The notes beneath the pieces were generated by a model. The model worked only from the letters and a program-made list of their open reading frames with translations, was not told the DNA's origin and did not search any database. A program made the translations under genes and the position numbers. Positions 1 through 5,940 of a DNA stretch of 5,940 bases are shown in pieces. Numbering within the stretch: the first letter of the stretch is position 1; each line of letters starts with the position of its first letter. The DNA is from an uncultured bacterium (GTDB lineage: Bacteria > Patescibacteriota > CALEFQ01), in contig CALEFQ010000072.1 in NCBI GenBank assembly GCA_937877125.1, forward strand, positions 1-5,940, written 5' to 3'.

Positions 1-730
1 TTCCCAGCGCGGCCTGTCCAATCATAAAGAACCGGGCAGAGGTGCTGGCCGATAGGCGGTCGAGATTGGTTGCGGCGGTAATGCCGCCGCTAAACATGAC
101 CGGTATCGACAGCCGACGCGCCGTAAACTGCACGGCTTGATAATCCAGACGGCCTTTGAAAAACTGGTGGCGCAGCCGGGGATGGATGATTAGTAGGTCG
201 GCGCCGGCTTTTTCTAGTTTCTCCGCAAAATCAGGCAGGCACGGGCGGGTGTTTCCCAGCCTGATTTTGACCGACAGAGGAACGAAACCGATAGCCGATT
301 TGACCGCCCGGGTTATTTCTGCGGCCAAATCAGGGTGATCCATCAGGGCGACGCCGCTGCCGCCGTTGACTACTTTGCGTACCGGACAGCCCATGTTGAT
401 ATCAATGCCGTCCGGGCGGTTTTGGGTGACTAAAATTTTCGCCGCCGCGGCCATTTCTTCGGGATGGTGTCCGAATATCTGGAGGATCACGGGCCGTTCG
501 CGCTCCAGGAACTTTGCGTAGCCTAAACTTTTCAAGCTGGTAGCAAGGTTATTTTTTCCCGGATCCTATCTGCCTGGTTTGTCGCTGCGGCACAGCCCGG
601 TGGCGCTGATCATCTCGCTAAAAACAAAATCAGCTCCGTATTCTTTGCAGAGCTGGCGAAAAGGGGAGTCGGAAATACCCGCCATGGGGGCAAGTCCGAC
701 GGCATTGGGTGGTAAAGGGAGCCAGGGCAT
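1..730 (-). pseudogene. dus: tRNA-dihydrouridine synthase, interrupted by an in-frame TAG; 3' end beyond the window
   Basis: Dus enzymes are FMN/NADPH flavoproteins that reduce specific uridines in tRNA to dihydrouridine. Read from ATG 730-728, the frame gives the N-terminal FMN-binding motif [12 protein letters not shown] (residues 14-25) and [10 protein letters not shown]. Codon 55 is then TAG (568-566). The same frame resumes with ERPVILQIFG, DGIDINMGCP with the catalytic-type Cys115 (codon 388-386), LSVKIRLG, IIHPRLRHQFFKG, a GGI motif and MIGQAALG at the edge. The start is fixed because the next Met (residue 16) lies inside PMAG. Some motifs are divergent: IHPRLR where many members have IHGRT, and GQAALG where many have GRGALG. 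Between SEM and ERP the protein also looks about 14 residues longer than E. coli DusB, right around the stop. It could be a true pseudogene, a sequencing or assembly error, or a strain variant. Restart after the TAG would lose the FMN motif. It lies 63 bp downstream of cysS on the same strand. Family assignment is firm; functional status is not. Confidence 0.85.
566..568 (-). other. In-frame amber codon interrupting dus
   Basis: The TAG lies exactly in frame with ATG 730-728 (54 codons before it), and the same frame is open from 565 to the window edge with recognisable Dus motifs. A single substitution would restore the frame. A run of six T (552-557 on the plus strand, A6 in the gene) lies about 10 bases downstream in the gene and is a possible indel site. 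A single indel alone would not explain the result, because both sides are already in the same frame. Confidence 0.9.
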
Positions 731-733
731 AAT

Positions 734-761
734 AGTCAAAAGTCAAAGGTCAAAAGTAAAA
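734..761 (+). repeat. Short tandem heptamer repeats (AGTCAAA-type)
   Basis: Four successive 7-mers are visible: AGTCAAA (734-740), AGTCAAA (741-747), GGTCAAA (748-754) and AGTAAAA (755-761). The last two are degenerate. They sit between dus and cysS and form the left part of the hairpin listed separately. Similar GTCAAAAGTCAAA-type tracts are familiar from intergenic regions of Patescibacteria drafts (general recollection, not searched). No function is evident. Confidence 0.7.
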
Positions 762-791
762 AATAGATTATGAAACTTTTGACGTTTGACT
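741..791. repeat. Imperfect inverted repeat between cysS and dus
   Basis: The left arm AGTCAAAGGTCAAAAGT (741-757) pairs with the right arm ACTTTTGACGTTTGACT (775-791). Sixteen of 17 positions match, with a G/G mismatch at 748/784, and the loop is 17 nt. The hairpin is AT-rich and no T-run follows on either strand, so it is not a convincing intrinsic terminator. It begins 3 bases past the cysS stop codon, so it could still stabilise the 3' end of the cysS message or attenuate read-through into dus. Confidence 0.75.
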
Positions 792-793
792 CA

Positions 794-2224
794 TCACTTA
801 ATTTTCCATGTGGTCCCGCTGGCGTTATCCTTGATTTCCACGCCCTGGTCTCGGAGTTGTTGTCGCAGACTGTCGGCGGTGAGGAAATCTTTTTTCGCGC
901 GCGCCTGGTTTCGGGCGGTGATCATCTTTTCGATAGCCGCCGCGCTGATTTTGGCGGCTTGCGGCCGGTAGTTTAAAACGGCCATGACTTTGTCCAGATC
1001 CGAAAGCAAGGCTAGTATCTTTTTGGCATCGCCTTGGGTCAATTGGTCGGCGTCAGCCAGGCGGTTACCTTTTTTGGCCAATTCTAATACCGCGTCCAGC
1101 GCCTTGGGGGTATTAAGATCATCGTCCAGCGCCCGGCGAAAGGCGGCGGCGGTGGTTTCTACCAATTCATTGACTTCCGGGGTCGGCGAGCCGGCATCAG
1201 TGATCTGTTCCAGCCGATTTTGGAAATCGATTAGGCGGTTCAGCTTGTCACGGGCTTCATCCAGGGCCGCCCAGGTGAAATTAAGCCGGGAACGGTAGTG
1301 CCCGCTAAAAATAAAGAACCTAAAGACGAGCGGATCGTAGCCTTTGGCCGTTAAGTCGGACAGGGTGAAAATATTTCCTTGTGACTTTGACATCTTGCTC
1401 TGGTCGATCAGTAAGAAATAAGAATGAAACCAGTAACGCGCGAAAATCCGCCCGGTGGCCGCTTCGCTTTGGGCGATCTCGTTTTCGTGGTGAGGAAAAA
1501 TATGGTCTTCGCCGCCGGCATGGATATCCAGTGTGGCGTCTAAGTATTTCATGCTCATGGCCGAACACTCGATGTGCCAGCCGGGGTAGCCGCGTCCCCA
1601 AGGTGAAGCCCATTGCATCAGGTGATTTTTGGGAGCTTTTAACCACAGGGCAAAATCTCCGGGATGTTTTTTGTCCGGATGAGCTTCTAATCTTTGGCCG
1701 GTCGTGATGTTTTCCGGAGCTTGTCCGGACAGCTTGCCGTAATTTTTGAATTTAGTGATATCAAAAAATACGTTTCCGTTTACGGCGTAGGCGAATCCCC
1801 GGTCAATCAGGGCCTGGATATGGTCAATCATTTCTTTGAGATGGGCGGTGGCGTGAGGATACTTGTGTGCCGGTTTTAGATTGAGCCGGGCAGCGTCCTC
1901 GAGGAAACGTTTTTTGTAGAAGTCCGCTATTTGGGCGGGAGTCTTTTTTTCGATGCGGGCGGACTTTAGGATTTTATCTTCGCCACTGTCGGCGTCGCTG
2001 GTCAAATGCCCGACGTCGGTGATATTCATTATGTGGCGGACCTCGTACCCGGAATATTCTAAATAGCGCCGGAGAATATCTTCTCGGATATAAGTGGCAA
2101 AATTACCGATATGGGCAAACAGGTAAACGGTCGGGCCGCAAGCATAAAGCCGGACTTTACCCTTTTCCAGGGGTGTAAAAGTCTCGATTTTTTTCGTCAA
2201 AGTGTTGTAGAGCTGGAACGGCAT
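794..2224 (-). CDS. cysS: Cysteine--tRNA ligase (cysteinyl-tRNA synthetase)
   Basis: This cytoplasmic class I aminoacyl-tRNA synthetase activates cysteine with ATP and charges tRNA-Cys. The 476-aa product is full length (E. coli 461 aa). The Rossmann catalytic domain has CGPTVY with zinc ligand Cys29, the HIGH-type motif as HIGN (38-41), the other expected zinc ligands Cys220, His245 and Glu249 (in WHIEC and FPHHENE), and KMSKS at 277-281. All are offset by a constant 11 residues from the E. coli positions after the first insertion. A helical DALR-type region (about 325-415) follows, then the C-terminal small domain ending in the family-typical GTTWKIK. HIGN is a common family variant. The start gives the usual N-terminus MPFQLYNTL and has no Shine-Dalgarno sequence (upstream GCACTCATC). 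The stop is TGA (796-794). It is transcribed divergently from the gene at 2350 and shares its promoter region; dus lies downstream on the same strand. Confidence 0.98.
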   Translation of the reverse strand: MPFQLYNTLTKKIETFTPLEKGKVRLYACGPTVYLFAHIGNFATYIREDILRRYLEYSGYEVRHIMNITDVGHLTSDADSGEDKILKSARIEKKTPAQIADFYKKRFLEDAARLNLKPAHKYPHATAHLKEMIDHIQALIDRGFAYAVNGNVFFDITKFKNYGKLSGQAPENITTGQRLEAHPDKKHPGDFALWLKAPKNHLMQWASPWGRGYPGWHIECSAMSMKYLDATLDIHAGGEDHIFPHHENEIAQSEAATGRIFARYWFHSYFLLIDQSKMSKSQGNIFTLSDLTAKGYDPLVFRFFIFSGHYRSRLNFTWAALDEARDKLNRLIDFQNRLEQITDAGSPTPEVNELVETTAAAFRRALDDDLNTPKALDAVLELAKKGNRLADADQLTQGDAKKILALLSDLDKVMAVLNYRPQAAKISAAAIEKMITARNQARAKKDFLTADSLRQQLRDQGVEIKDNASGTTWKIK

Positions 2225-2254
2225 GATGAGTGCTTATTTGATCTTTTGCTGAAT

Positions 2255-2283
2255 ATAATATCATCGATTTGTCTGTTTCGCAA
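2255..2283 (-). promoter_or_regulatory. Predicted sigma70-type promoter of cysS
   Basis: Read on the minus strand, the -35 box TTGCGA (2283-2278, 4/6 to consensus) is followed by a 17-bp spacer and the -10 box TATTAT (2260-2255, 5/6). Transcription would start near 2248, giving a leader of about 24 nt. The -35 overlaps the -35 of the divergent promoter by 5 bp. Prediction from pattern only. Confidence 0.55.
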
Positions 2284-2305
2284 ACTAGGGCGCTTATGTT
2301 ATAAT
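2277..2305 (+). promoter_or_regulatory. Predicted extended -10 promoter of the 153-aa/ATPase unit
   Basis: The -35 box TTCGCA (2277-2282, 4/6) is followed by a 17-bp spacer and a perfect -10 TATAAT (2300-2305). A TGn extension at 2297-2299 makes it an extended -10. The predicted start near 2312 leaves a leader of roughly 38 nt before ATG 2350. It is the strongest-looking promoter in the window and would drive both genes of the unit, because only 9 bp separate them. Confidence 0.7.
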
Positions 2306-2349
2306 GCAGACAGTCGCTATCAACAATCTTATTCTGAATTTTTACCCAT

Positions 2350-2811
2350 ATGAACCAGCCTGCCCCTGCTTATCCCTCCCGGCCGGAGATTTCCCGGACG
2401 GAATCATCGAAAAATTTATCCGAACCTGATCGTCCGGAAGTCGCACCGGAAGCTCCCGAATCCGGACCGGCAGTCCCGGAAACGTCGGAAGTGGCCGTTG
2501 ATCAAACGATCGCGGCCAAAAAAGAGGAAATCCAGGCTGAACCAGTAGCGGAAACCCCTTCTGCGGCTTCGGCCTCGGCAGTCGCGGCGTCCGCTCCAGC
2601 CGATCGCGGCTATGCCAGCGTTTCCGATTTGAAAAGATTAAAAAATATGCCGCGCGAGTCGCAGATCAAATTTTTGACGGAAATTGTTTATCAAAAAGGC
2701 CTGGATCGGGCCATCACGGCTGTCCGCCATTTGGACGATCCTTATTTACTCGATTTGTTGCACGATACCCTGGTCGATGAATTATACCAAAAGCTAAAAA
2801 GGACTAAATAA
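2350..2811 (+). CDS. Conserved hypothetical protein, disordered N-terminus with helical C-terminal domain
   Basis: The 153-aa product falls in two parts. Residues 1-85 are rich in Pro, Ala, Glu and Ser (for example PEVAPEAPESGP and AASASAVAASAPA) and are expected to be disordered. Residues 87-153 are predicted helical, with SDLKRLKNMPRES (92-104), QIKFLTEIVYQKGLDRAI and DDPYLLDLLHDTLVDELYQKLK. There is no signal peptide, membrane segment, cysteine or enzymatic motif. I recognise the C-terminal pattern only as a small conserved protein of Patescibacteria, with no known function. The start follows a good extended -10 promoter but has no Shine-Dalgarno sequence (upstream TTTTTACCCAT). The stop TAA (2809-2811) is 9 bp before the ATPase gene, so the two are almost certainly cotranscribed. 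I infer an accessory or adaptor role for the translocation ATPase, with the flexible N-terminus as a tether; this is a guess from context. Confidence 0.85.
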   Translation: MNQPAPAYPSRPEISRTESSKNLSEPDRPEVAPEAPESGPAVPETSEVAVDQTIAAKKEEIQAEPVAETPSAASASAVAASAPADRGYASVSDLKRLKNMPRESQIKFLTEIVYQKGLDRAITAVRHLDDPYLLDLLHDTLVDELYQKLKRTK

Positions 2812-2820
2812 AAACGAACT

Positions 2821-5325
2821 ATGGATTTCTGGTGGCTGAAGAATATTGATTCCGACCCGGCGGCGATGGGGTGGCTGGCTGTTTTGGGTGTTGCTTTTTT
2901 AGCGGTTGGCGCGATTTTGCTTTATATTTACCGGCAAAAGGTGACGCTACATGATTTGTTAGACACGGTTTTGCTGGAGGTGACTTTGCCCAAAGAGGTT
3001 TCCGAAAAAGAGGAAGAAGCAAAAAAACAAGAAAAAGAACTGATCGCCGTGGGGGAACAGTTTTACGCTAACCTCGGAACCTTGATCTCGCAACGCCAGC
3101 CGTTTCTGTCGCCGTCCGTCCATTTTTGCCTGGAAATGGCGGCGTACAATAAGCAGATTTACTTTTACGTGAACACCCCGAGAAAATACAAAGATTTTGT
3201 GGAGCGGACTATTCATGCCCAGTACCCGAAAGCGGTGATTGAAGAAGTGCCGGACTACAATATTTTTGCCGCCCAAGGAGCGTCGGTGGTGGCGGAGATG
3301 AAACTACGCGATCACTATATGTTGCCGATCAAAACTTACCTGAAACAGGAATCTGATCCGCTGAATATGATGACTACTGCCTTAAGCAAGCTTGGAACTG
3401 GCGAAGGCGCGGCGATTCAAATCATTTTCCGGCGCGCGCCCCGGAGCTGGCGCAACAAAGGTTTGAAATTGGCTCGGCGTACGATGGCGGGCAAGGCCCC
3501 GGAGCGTTTTTTTGGGGAAAAGGCCCAGGATACCGGGCAGGCTTTTGGGTCTCAATTGGGTAAGTTTTTCGGCGATCAGGATCAGGATTCGCGGTATCGC
3601 CAGGAAGACATGCCGCATTTGACTCCGATGGAACAGGAAAAGGTGAAAGGGATTGAAGAAAAAGCCAACAAGACGGCTTTCCAGGTTCGCATCCGCGTCG
3701 TGTCTTCGGCCGCGACCTTCCAGAATGCTAAAAATAATTTGGACATGCTGGTCAATTCGTTCGCCCAGTATGACCAGCCTGAGTTTAACGGGTTTCGTGA
3801 TATAAAACTGATCAATCGGCGCCGGGTTTTAAACGACTATATTTTCCGCCGTTTCGGGGGAGCTAATCGTAATTATCTTAATACCGAGGAGATGACGTCT
3901 CTGTTTCATTTTCCGATCCGGACGACGGAAACTCCGGCGATCAAACGGCTGGAGGCCAAGCAGGCCCCAGCGCCGGCCAATACGCCGAAGGAAGGCATGC
4001 CCTTGGGCCTCAATGTTTACCGCGGCATCAGCAAAGATGTTCATCTGAAAGACGAAGACTCCATGCGCCATCTCTATATTATCGGTAAAACTGGCATGGG
4101 GAAGACGGCTCTGATTGTTAACTTGGCGAGTCATCACATAAAACAAGGACGGGGAGTCTGCATCGTTGATCCTCATGGCGATTTGATTGAGGATACCTTG
4201 GCGACTATGCCCCGCGAACGAGCGGATGACGTGATTATCTTCGATCCCAGCGACGTCGAACGTCCGGTCGGCCTTAATATGCTTGATTATGACCGAAACC
4301 ATCCGGAACAAAAAGACTTTGTCGTCGGCGAGATGATCCGTATTTTTGAAAAACTGTTTCCGCCGGAAATGATCGGTCCGATGTTCGAGCACAATATGCG
4401 CAACGTCATGCTGACTCTCTTGGAAGACGAGGAAAACCCCGGCACGATTGTCGACATTCCCCGGATGTTTACCGACGAAGCGTACCAGCGCTACAAGTTG
4501 CGTTTTGTCAAAGATCCGCTGGTGCGCTCTTTTTGGGAAAAGGAAATGGCCAAGACCTCTGATTTTCATAAGTCGGAAATGCTGGGCTATTTGATCAGTA
4601 AGGTTGGCCGTTTTGTTGAAAATAGCATGATGCGCAATATTATCGGGCAGACCCACTCCTCTTTTGATATCCGTGAAGTAATGGATAAAAAGAAAATTCT
4701 GCTGGTTAACTTGTCCAAGGGGCGGACGGGAGAAATAAACAGCTCGCTATTAGGCTTAATTTTGGTTTCGAAGATCCAGATGGCGGCCTTGAGCCGGGCC
4801 GATCTGCCCGAAGATCAGCGTAGTGATTTCTTTTTGCTGATCGATGAATTCCAAAACTTTGTGACCGAAAGCATCGCGACGATTTTATCGGAAGCGCGCA
4901 AATACCGGTTGTCGCTGACGATGGCGCACCAATACGTGGCCCAGCTGGCCGAAAAAAGCGAAGCGGTGCGCGACGCGGTCTTTGGCAACGTCGGCACGAT
5001 TTTGGCGATGCGGGTCGGCGCGCCCGACGCCGAATTCCTGGAAAGCGAGTTTACGCCGACATTTGACCGCTTTGATTTGCAAAACGTCGACAAGTTCAAC
5101 GCCTATGTCAAAATGCTGATCGATAACAAGGCGACCAAGCCATTCAATGTTAAGCTTTATCCGCCCCCGGTCAATCGCAATCCGCGGGCGGCGGAGTTAA
5201 TCAAGCAGATTTCGCGTTTAAAATACGGGAAAGAGCGGCCCTTGGTGGAAAAGGATATCGGGCGGCGGATGAAGCTGGGCGAGCCGGCCCGCAAGCCGGA
5301 TTTGGCGATGGGCAGTTTTAGGTAA
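2821..5325 (+). CDS. Membrane-anchored TraG/VirD4/HerA-type ATPase, type IV secretion-like
   Basis: Family members are ring-forming RecA-fold motors that pump DNA or protein through membranes (coupling proteins, VirB4-like) or along DNA (HerA/FtsK). The 834-aa product has one transmembrane helix at about 17-37, followed by basic residues, so the bulk is probably cytoplasmic. A charged, coiled-coil-prone stretch (47-72) and a long N-terminal domain (about 40-390) of a type I link to CPR secretion ATPases come next. That domain includes a very basic patch (204-220) and a Gly/Gln/Phe-rich linker (228-262). The motor (about 400-760) shows Walker A GKTGMGKT (422-429), VDPHGDL (449-455), Walker B FFLLIDEFQNF (670-680) with Asp675 and Glu676, and a MAHQY sensor-like motif (701-705). 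All catalytic elements are intact. The start gives a plausible N-terminus and no Shine-Dalgarno is seen. It is the second gene after the 153-aa protein. There is no relaxase, VirB-like channel gene or pilin in the window, so conjugation, DNA uptake and protein export all remain possible. Confidence 0.9.
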   Translation: MDFWWLKNIDSDPAAMGWLAVLGVAFLAVGAILLYIYRQKVTLHDLLDTVLLEVTLPKEVSEKEEEAKKQEKELIAVGEQFYANLGTLISQRQPFLSPSVHFCLEMAAYNKQIYFYVNTPRKYKDFVERTIHAQYPKAVIEEVPDYNIFAAQGASVVAEMKLRDHYMLPIKTYLKQESDPLNMMTTALSKLGTGEGAAIQIIFRRAPRSWRNKGLKLARRTMAGKAPERFFGEKAQDTGQAFGSQLGKFFGDQDQDSRYRQEDMPHLTPMEQEKVKGIEEKANKTAFQVRIRVVSSAATFQNAKNNLDMLVNSFAQYDQPEFNGFRDIKLINRRRVLNDYIFRRFGGANRNYLNTEEMTSLFHFPIRTTETPAIKRLEAKQAPAPANTPKEGMPLGLNVYRGISKDVHLKDEDSMRHLYIIGKTGMGKTALIVNLASHHIKQGRGVCIVDPHGDLIEDTLATMPRERADDVIIFDPSDVERPVGLNMLDYDRNHPEQKDFVVGEMIRIFEKLFPPEMIGPMFEHNMRNVMLTLLEDEENPGTIVDIPRMFTDEAYQRYKLRFVKDPLVRSFWEKEMAKTSDFHKSEMLGYLISKVGRFVENSMMRNIIGQTHSSFDIREVMDKKKILLVNLSKGRTGEINSSLLGLILVSKIQMAALSRADLPEDQRSDFFLLIDEFQNFVTESIATILSEARKYRLSLTMAHQYVAQLAEKSEAVRDAVFGNVGTILAMRVGAPDAEFLESEFTPTFDRFDLQNVDKFNAYVKMLIDNKATKPFNVKLYPPPVNRNPRAAELIKQISRLKYGKERPLVEKDIGRRMKLGEPARKPDLAMGSFR

Positions 5326-5353
5326 GACTCCGGGGCGGACAAGGAGTAGTAAT

Positions 5354-5442
5354 ATCAAATAAAATTCAAATCCCAATTCAGGAATGATTTTTTCTGAATT
5401 GGAGTTTGAATTTCATTGAGCATTTGTTATTGGATATTTGAT
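5354..5442. repeat. Nested palindromic AT-rich intergenic element
   Basis: The inner arms are AAATTCAAATCCCAATTCAG (5362-5381) and CTGAATTGGAGTTTGAATTT (5394-5413). They pair at 18 of 20 positions with a 12-nt loop. The outer arms ATCAAATA (5354-5361) and TATTTGAT (5435-5442) match perfectly and bracket the whole. The right side carries an extra 21 bp (5414-5434). Nothing codes here. The shape suggests a palindromic, miniature-transposon-like or REP-like repeat, and tracts of this composition are familiar in Patescibacteria genomes (recollection). As RNA it would form a long hairpin after the ATPase gene, possibly protecting or ending that transcript, but no uridine tract directly follows. 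Confidence 0.75.
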
Positions 5443-5456
5443 GTTTTCCCCTCTTC

Positions 5457-5485
5457 TTGTCAAATATTTTCTTTTATGATAAGGT
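5457..5485 (+). promoter_or_regulatory. Predicted promoter of the 5523 gene
   Basis: The -35 box TTGTCA (5457-5462, 5/6) is followed by a 17-bp spacer and a weak -10 TAAGGT (5480-5485) with a TGn extension (5477-5479). The eleven bases TATGATAAGGT line up with TATGTTATAAT of the promoter before 2350. An alternative -10, TATGAT (5475-5480), would leave only a 12-bp spacer. The predicted start near 5492 gives a leader of about 30 nt. Confidence 0.5.
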
Positions 5486-5522
5486 ATTGATACCCAGATA
5501 ACATTCATACCAAAACAAAAAC

Positions 5523-5940
5523 ATGGAAAACGATAAGCTGTCTTTGGTTAAACAGCGCTTGGAAAGCGCTGAAAAAAGCGTGGCTTCCGCTCGCAAGCTT
5601 CTAGAAGAATTGATGAGCGGCGTGGCGGTTGATAAAGATTTTACCGTGGAAAAGAGAGCCGAAGGCCTGAATATTGATGAAGAGGCGCGTGTCATTGAGG
5701 GGGTTTTTGACGGCGAGAGCATGATCGGCCCGGATAAAAACCGTTATCCGGTGCCGGCTAATTACGCCAGCAAGTCTAAATTGGTCGAAGGCGATATTTT
5801 GAAACTCACAATTGCGGGCGACGGCTCATTTATTTACAAACAAATCGGTCCGATTGAGCGGAAAAAAATTGTCGGCAAGCTGGAAAAAATTCCCGGCGGG
5901 GCTTTTCAGGTGACATCTCCTGACGGCAAATACCGGGTCT
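5523..5940 (+). CDS. Conserved hypothetical protein, coiled coil plus beta-rich domain; 3' end beyond the window
   Basis: The first 139 codons are present and the frame is open at the right edge. Residues 4-32 form a charged amphipathic helix likely to make a coiled coil (LVKQRLESAEKSVASARKLL). From residue 55 the protein alternates hydrophobic and polar residues as beta strands do: ARVIEGVFDGESMIGPDKNR, then YPVPANYASKSKLVEGDILKLTI, FIYKQIGPIERKKIVGKLE and a further strand region. I recognise this core (IEGVFDG, MIGPD, YPVPANYASKSKLVEGD, YKQIGP.ER) as a protein conserved across Patescibacteria with no assigned function. The fold may be a small OB- or SH3-like barrel, which is inference. There is no signal peptide or membrane segment. 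It appears to have its own promoter and no Shine-Dalgarno (upstream CAAAACAAAAAC). The repeat element separates it from the ATPase, so it is probably an independent unit. Confidence 0.85.
   Translation, partial: MENDKLSLVKQRLESAEKSVASARKLLEELMSGVAVDKDFTVEKRAEGLNIDEEARVIEGVFDGESMIGPDKNRYPVPANYASKSKLVEGDILKLTIAGDGSFIYKQIGPIERKKIVGKLEKIPGGAFQVTSPDGKYRV

Noticed and set aside
1320..1707. Overlapping 108-codon frames on both strands inside cysS
   Set aside because: They overlap the conserved zinc-binding and KMSKS region of cysS in other frames and show no family features.
794..2224. Alternative genetic code with UGA as glycine
   Set aside because: cysS terminates at TGA exactly after the family-typical GTTWKIK end, and no conserved gene here has an internal TGA.
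2254..2259. Plus-strand TATAAT upstream of the 2350 gene
   Set aside because: There is no acceptable -35 at 16-18 bp, and it is the opposite face of the predicted cysS -10. The site at 2300-2305 is better placed.
3829..4656. 275-codon open frame on the minus strand inside the ATPase gene
   Set aside because: It is antisense to the Walker A-bearing core of a clear gene and has no recognisable motif. It is a composition shadow.
2821..5325. Possibility that the ATPase is a DNA-translocating FtsK or a conjugation relaxosome component
   Set aside because: FtsK normally has several membrane helices and a gamma domain, which are not seen here. No relaxase or mobilisation gene is present, so a specific name is not justified.
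5327..5347. ACTCC/GGAGT short inverted repeat just after the ATPase stop
   Set aside because: The stem is only 5 bp with an 11-nt loop and no T-run, too weak to call a terminator. The AAGGAG at 5341-5346 resembles a ribosome site but no reading frame follows.
5474..5722. 82-codon minus-strand frame across the start of the last gene
   Set aside because: It is antisense to the conserved coiled-coil protein and crosses its promoter. Its Ser/Leu-rich composition is typical of a shadow frame.

Overview
The window looks like a chromosomal segment from a Candidate Phyla Radiation (Patescibacteria, probably Parcubacteria-like) genome, likely from a metagenome assembly. I base this on family recognition, not a search. 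The terminal protein at 5523 and the 153-aa/834-aa gene pair resemble conserved proteins I associate with that group. The intergenic spaces hold AT-rich repeats of a style common in those drafts, and no start codon has a clear Shine-Dalgarno sequence. UGA is a normal stop here: cysS ends on TGA exactly where the family ends. This argues against the UGA-glycine code of SR1 and Gracilibacteria.

Layout. Positions 1-730 (minus) hold most of a tRNA-dihydrouridine synthase gene. It runs off the left edge and is broken by one in-frame TAG. A 63-bp spacer holds short direct repeats forming an imperfect hairpin. Next is a full-length cysS (794-2224, minus), so the left third is a minus-strand block with tRNA-related functions. 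Between 2225 and 2349 lies a compact divergent promoter region in which the two predicted -35 boxes overlap by 5 bp.

From 2350 the plus strand carries a two-gene unit: a 153-aa protein with a disordered Pro/Ala/Glu-rich N-terminus and a helical C-terminus, then, 9 bp later, an 834-aa membrane-anchored TraG/VirD4/HerA-type ATPase. The spacer 5326-5522 contains a nested 89-bp palindromic element, followed by a predicted promoter for the last gene (5523 to beyond 5940). That gene encodes a coiled-coil plus beta-rich protein of unknown function.

How it fits together. dus and cysS are housekeeping tRNA functions. The ATPase and its small partner are the most interesting part: they look like the motor and an accessory protein of a type IV secretion or conjugation-like DNA or protein translocation machine. 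No relaxase or other secretion component lies within the window. No RNA gene, CRISPR array, transposase or strong intrinsic terminator was found. No gene-free stretch exceeds 300 bases.
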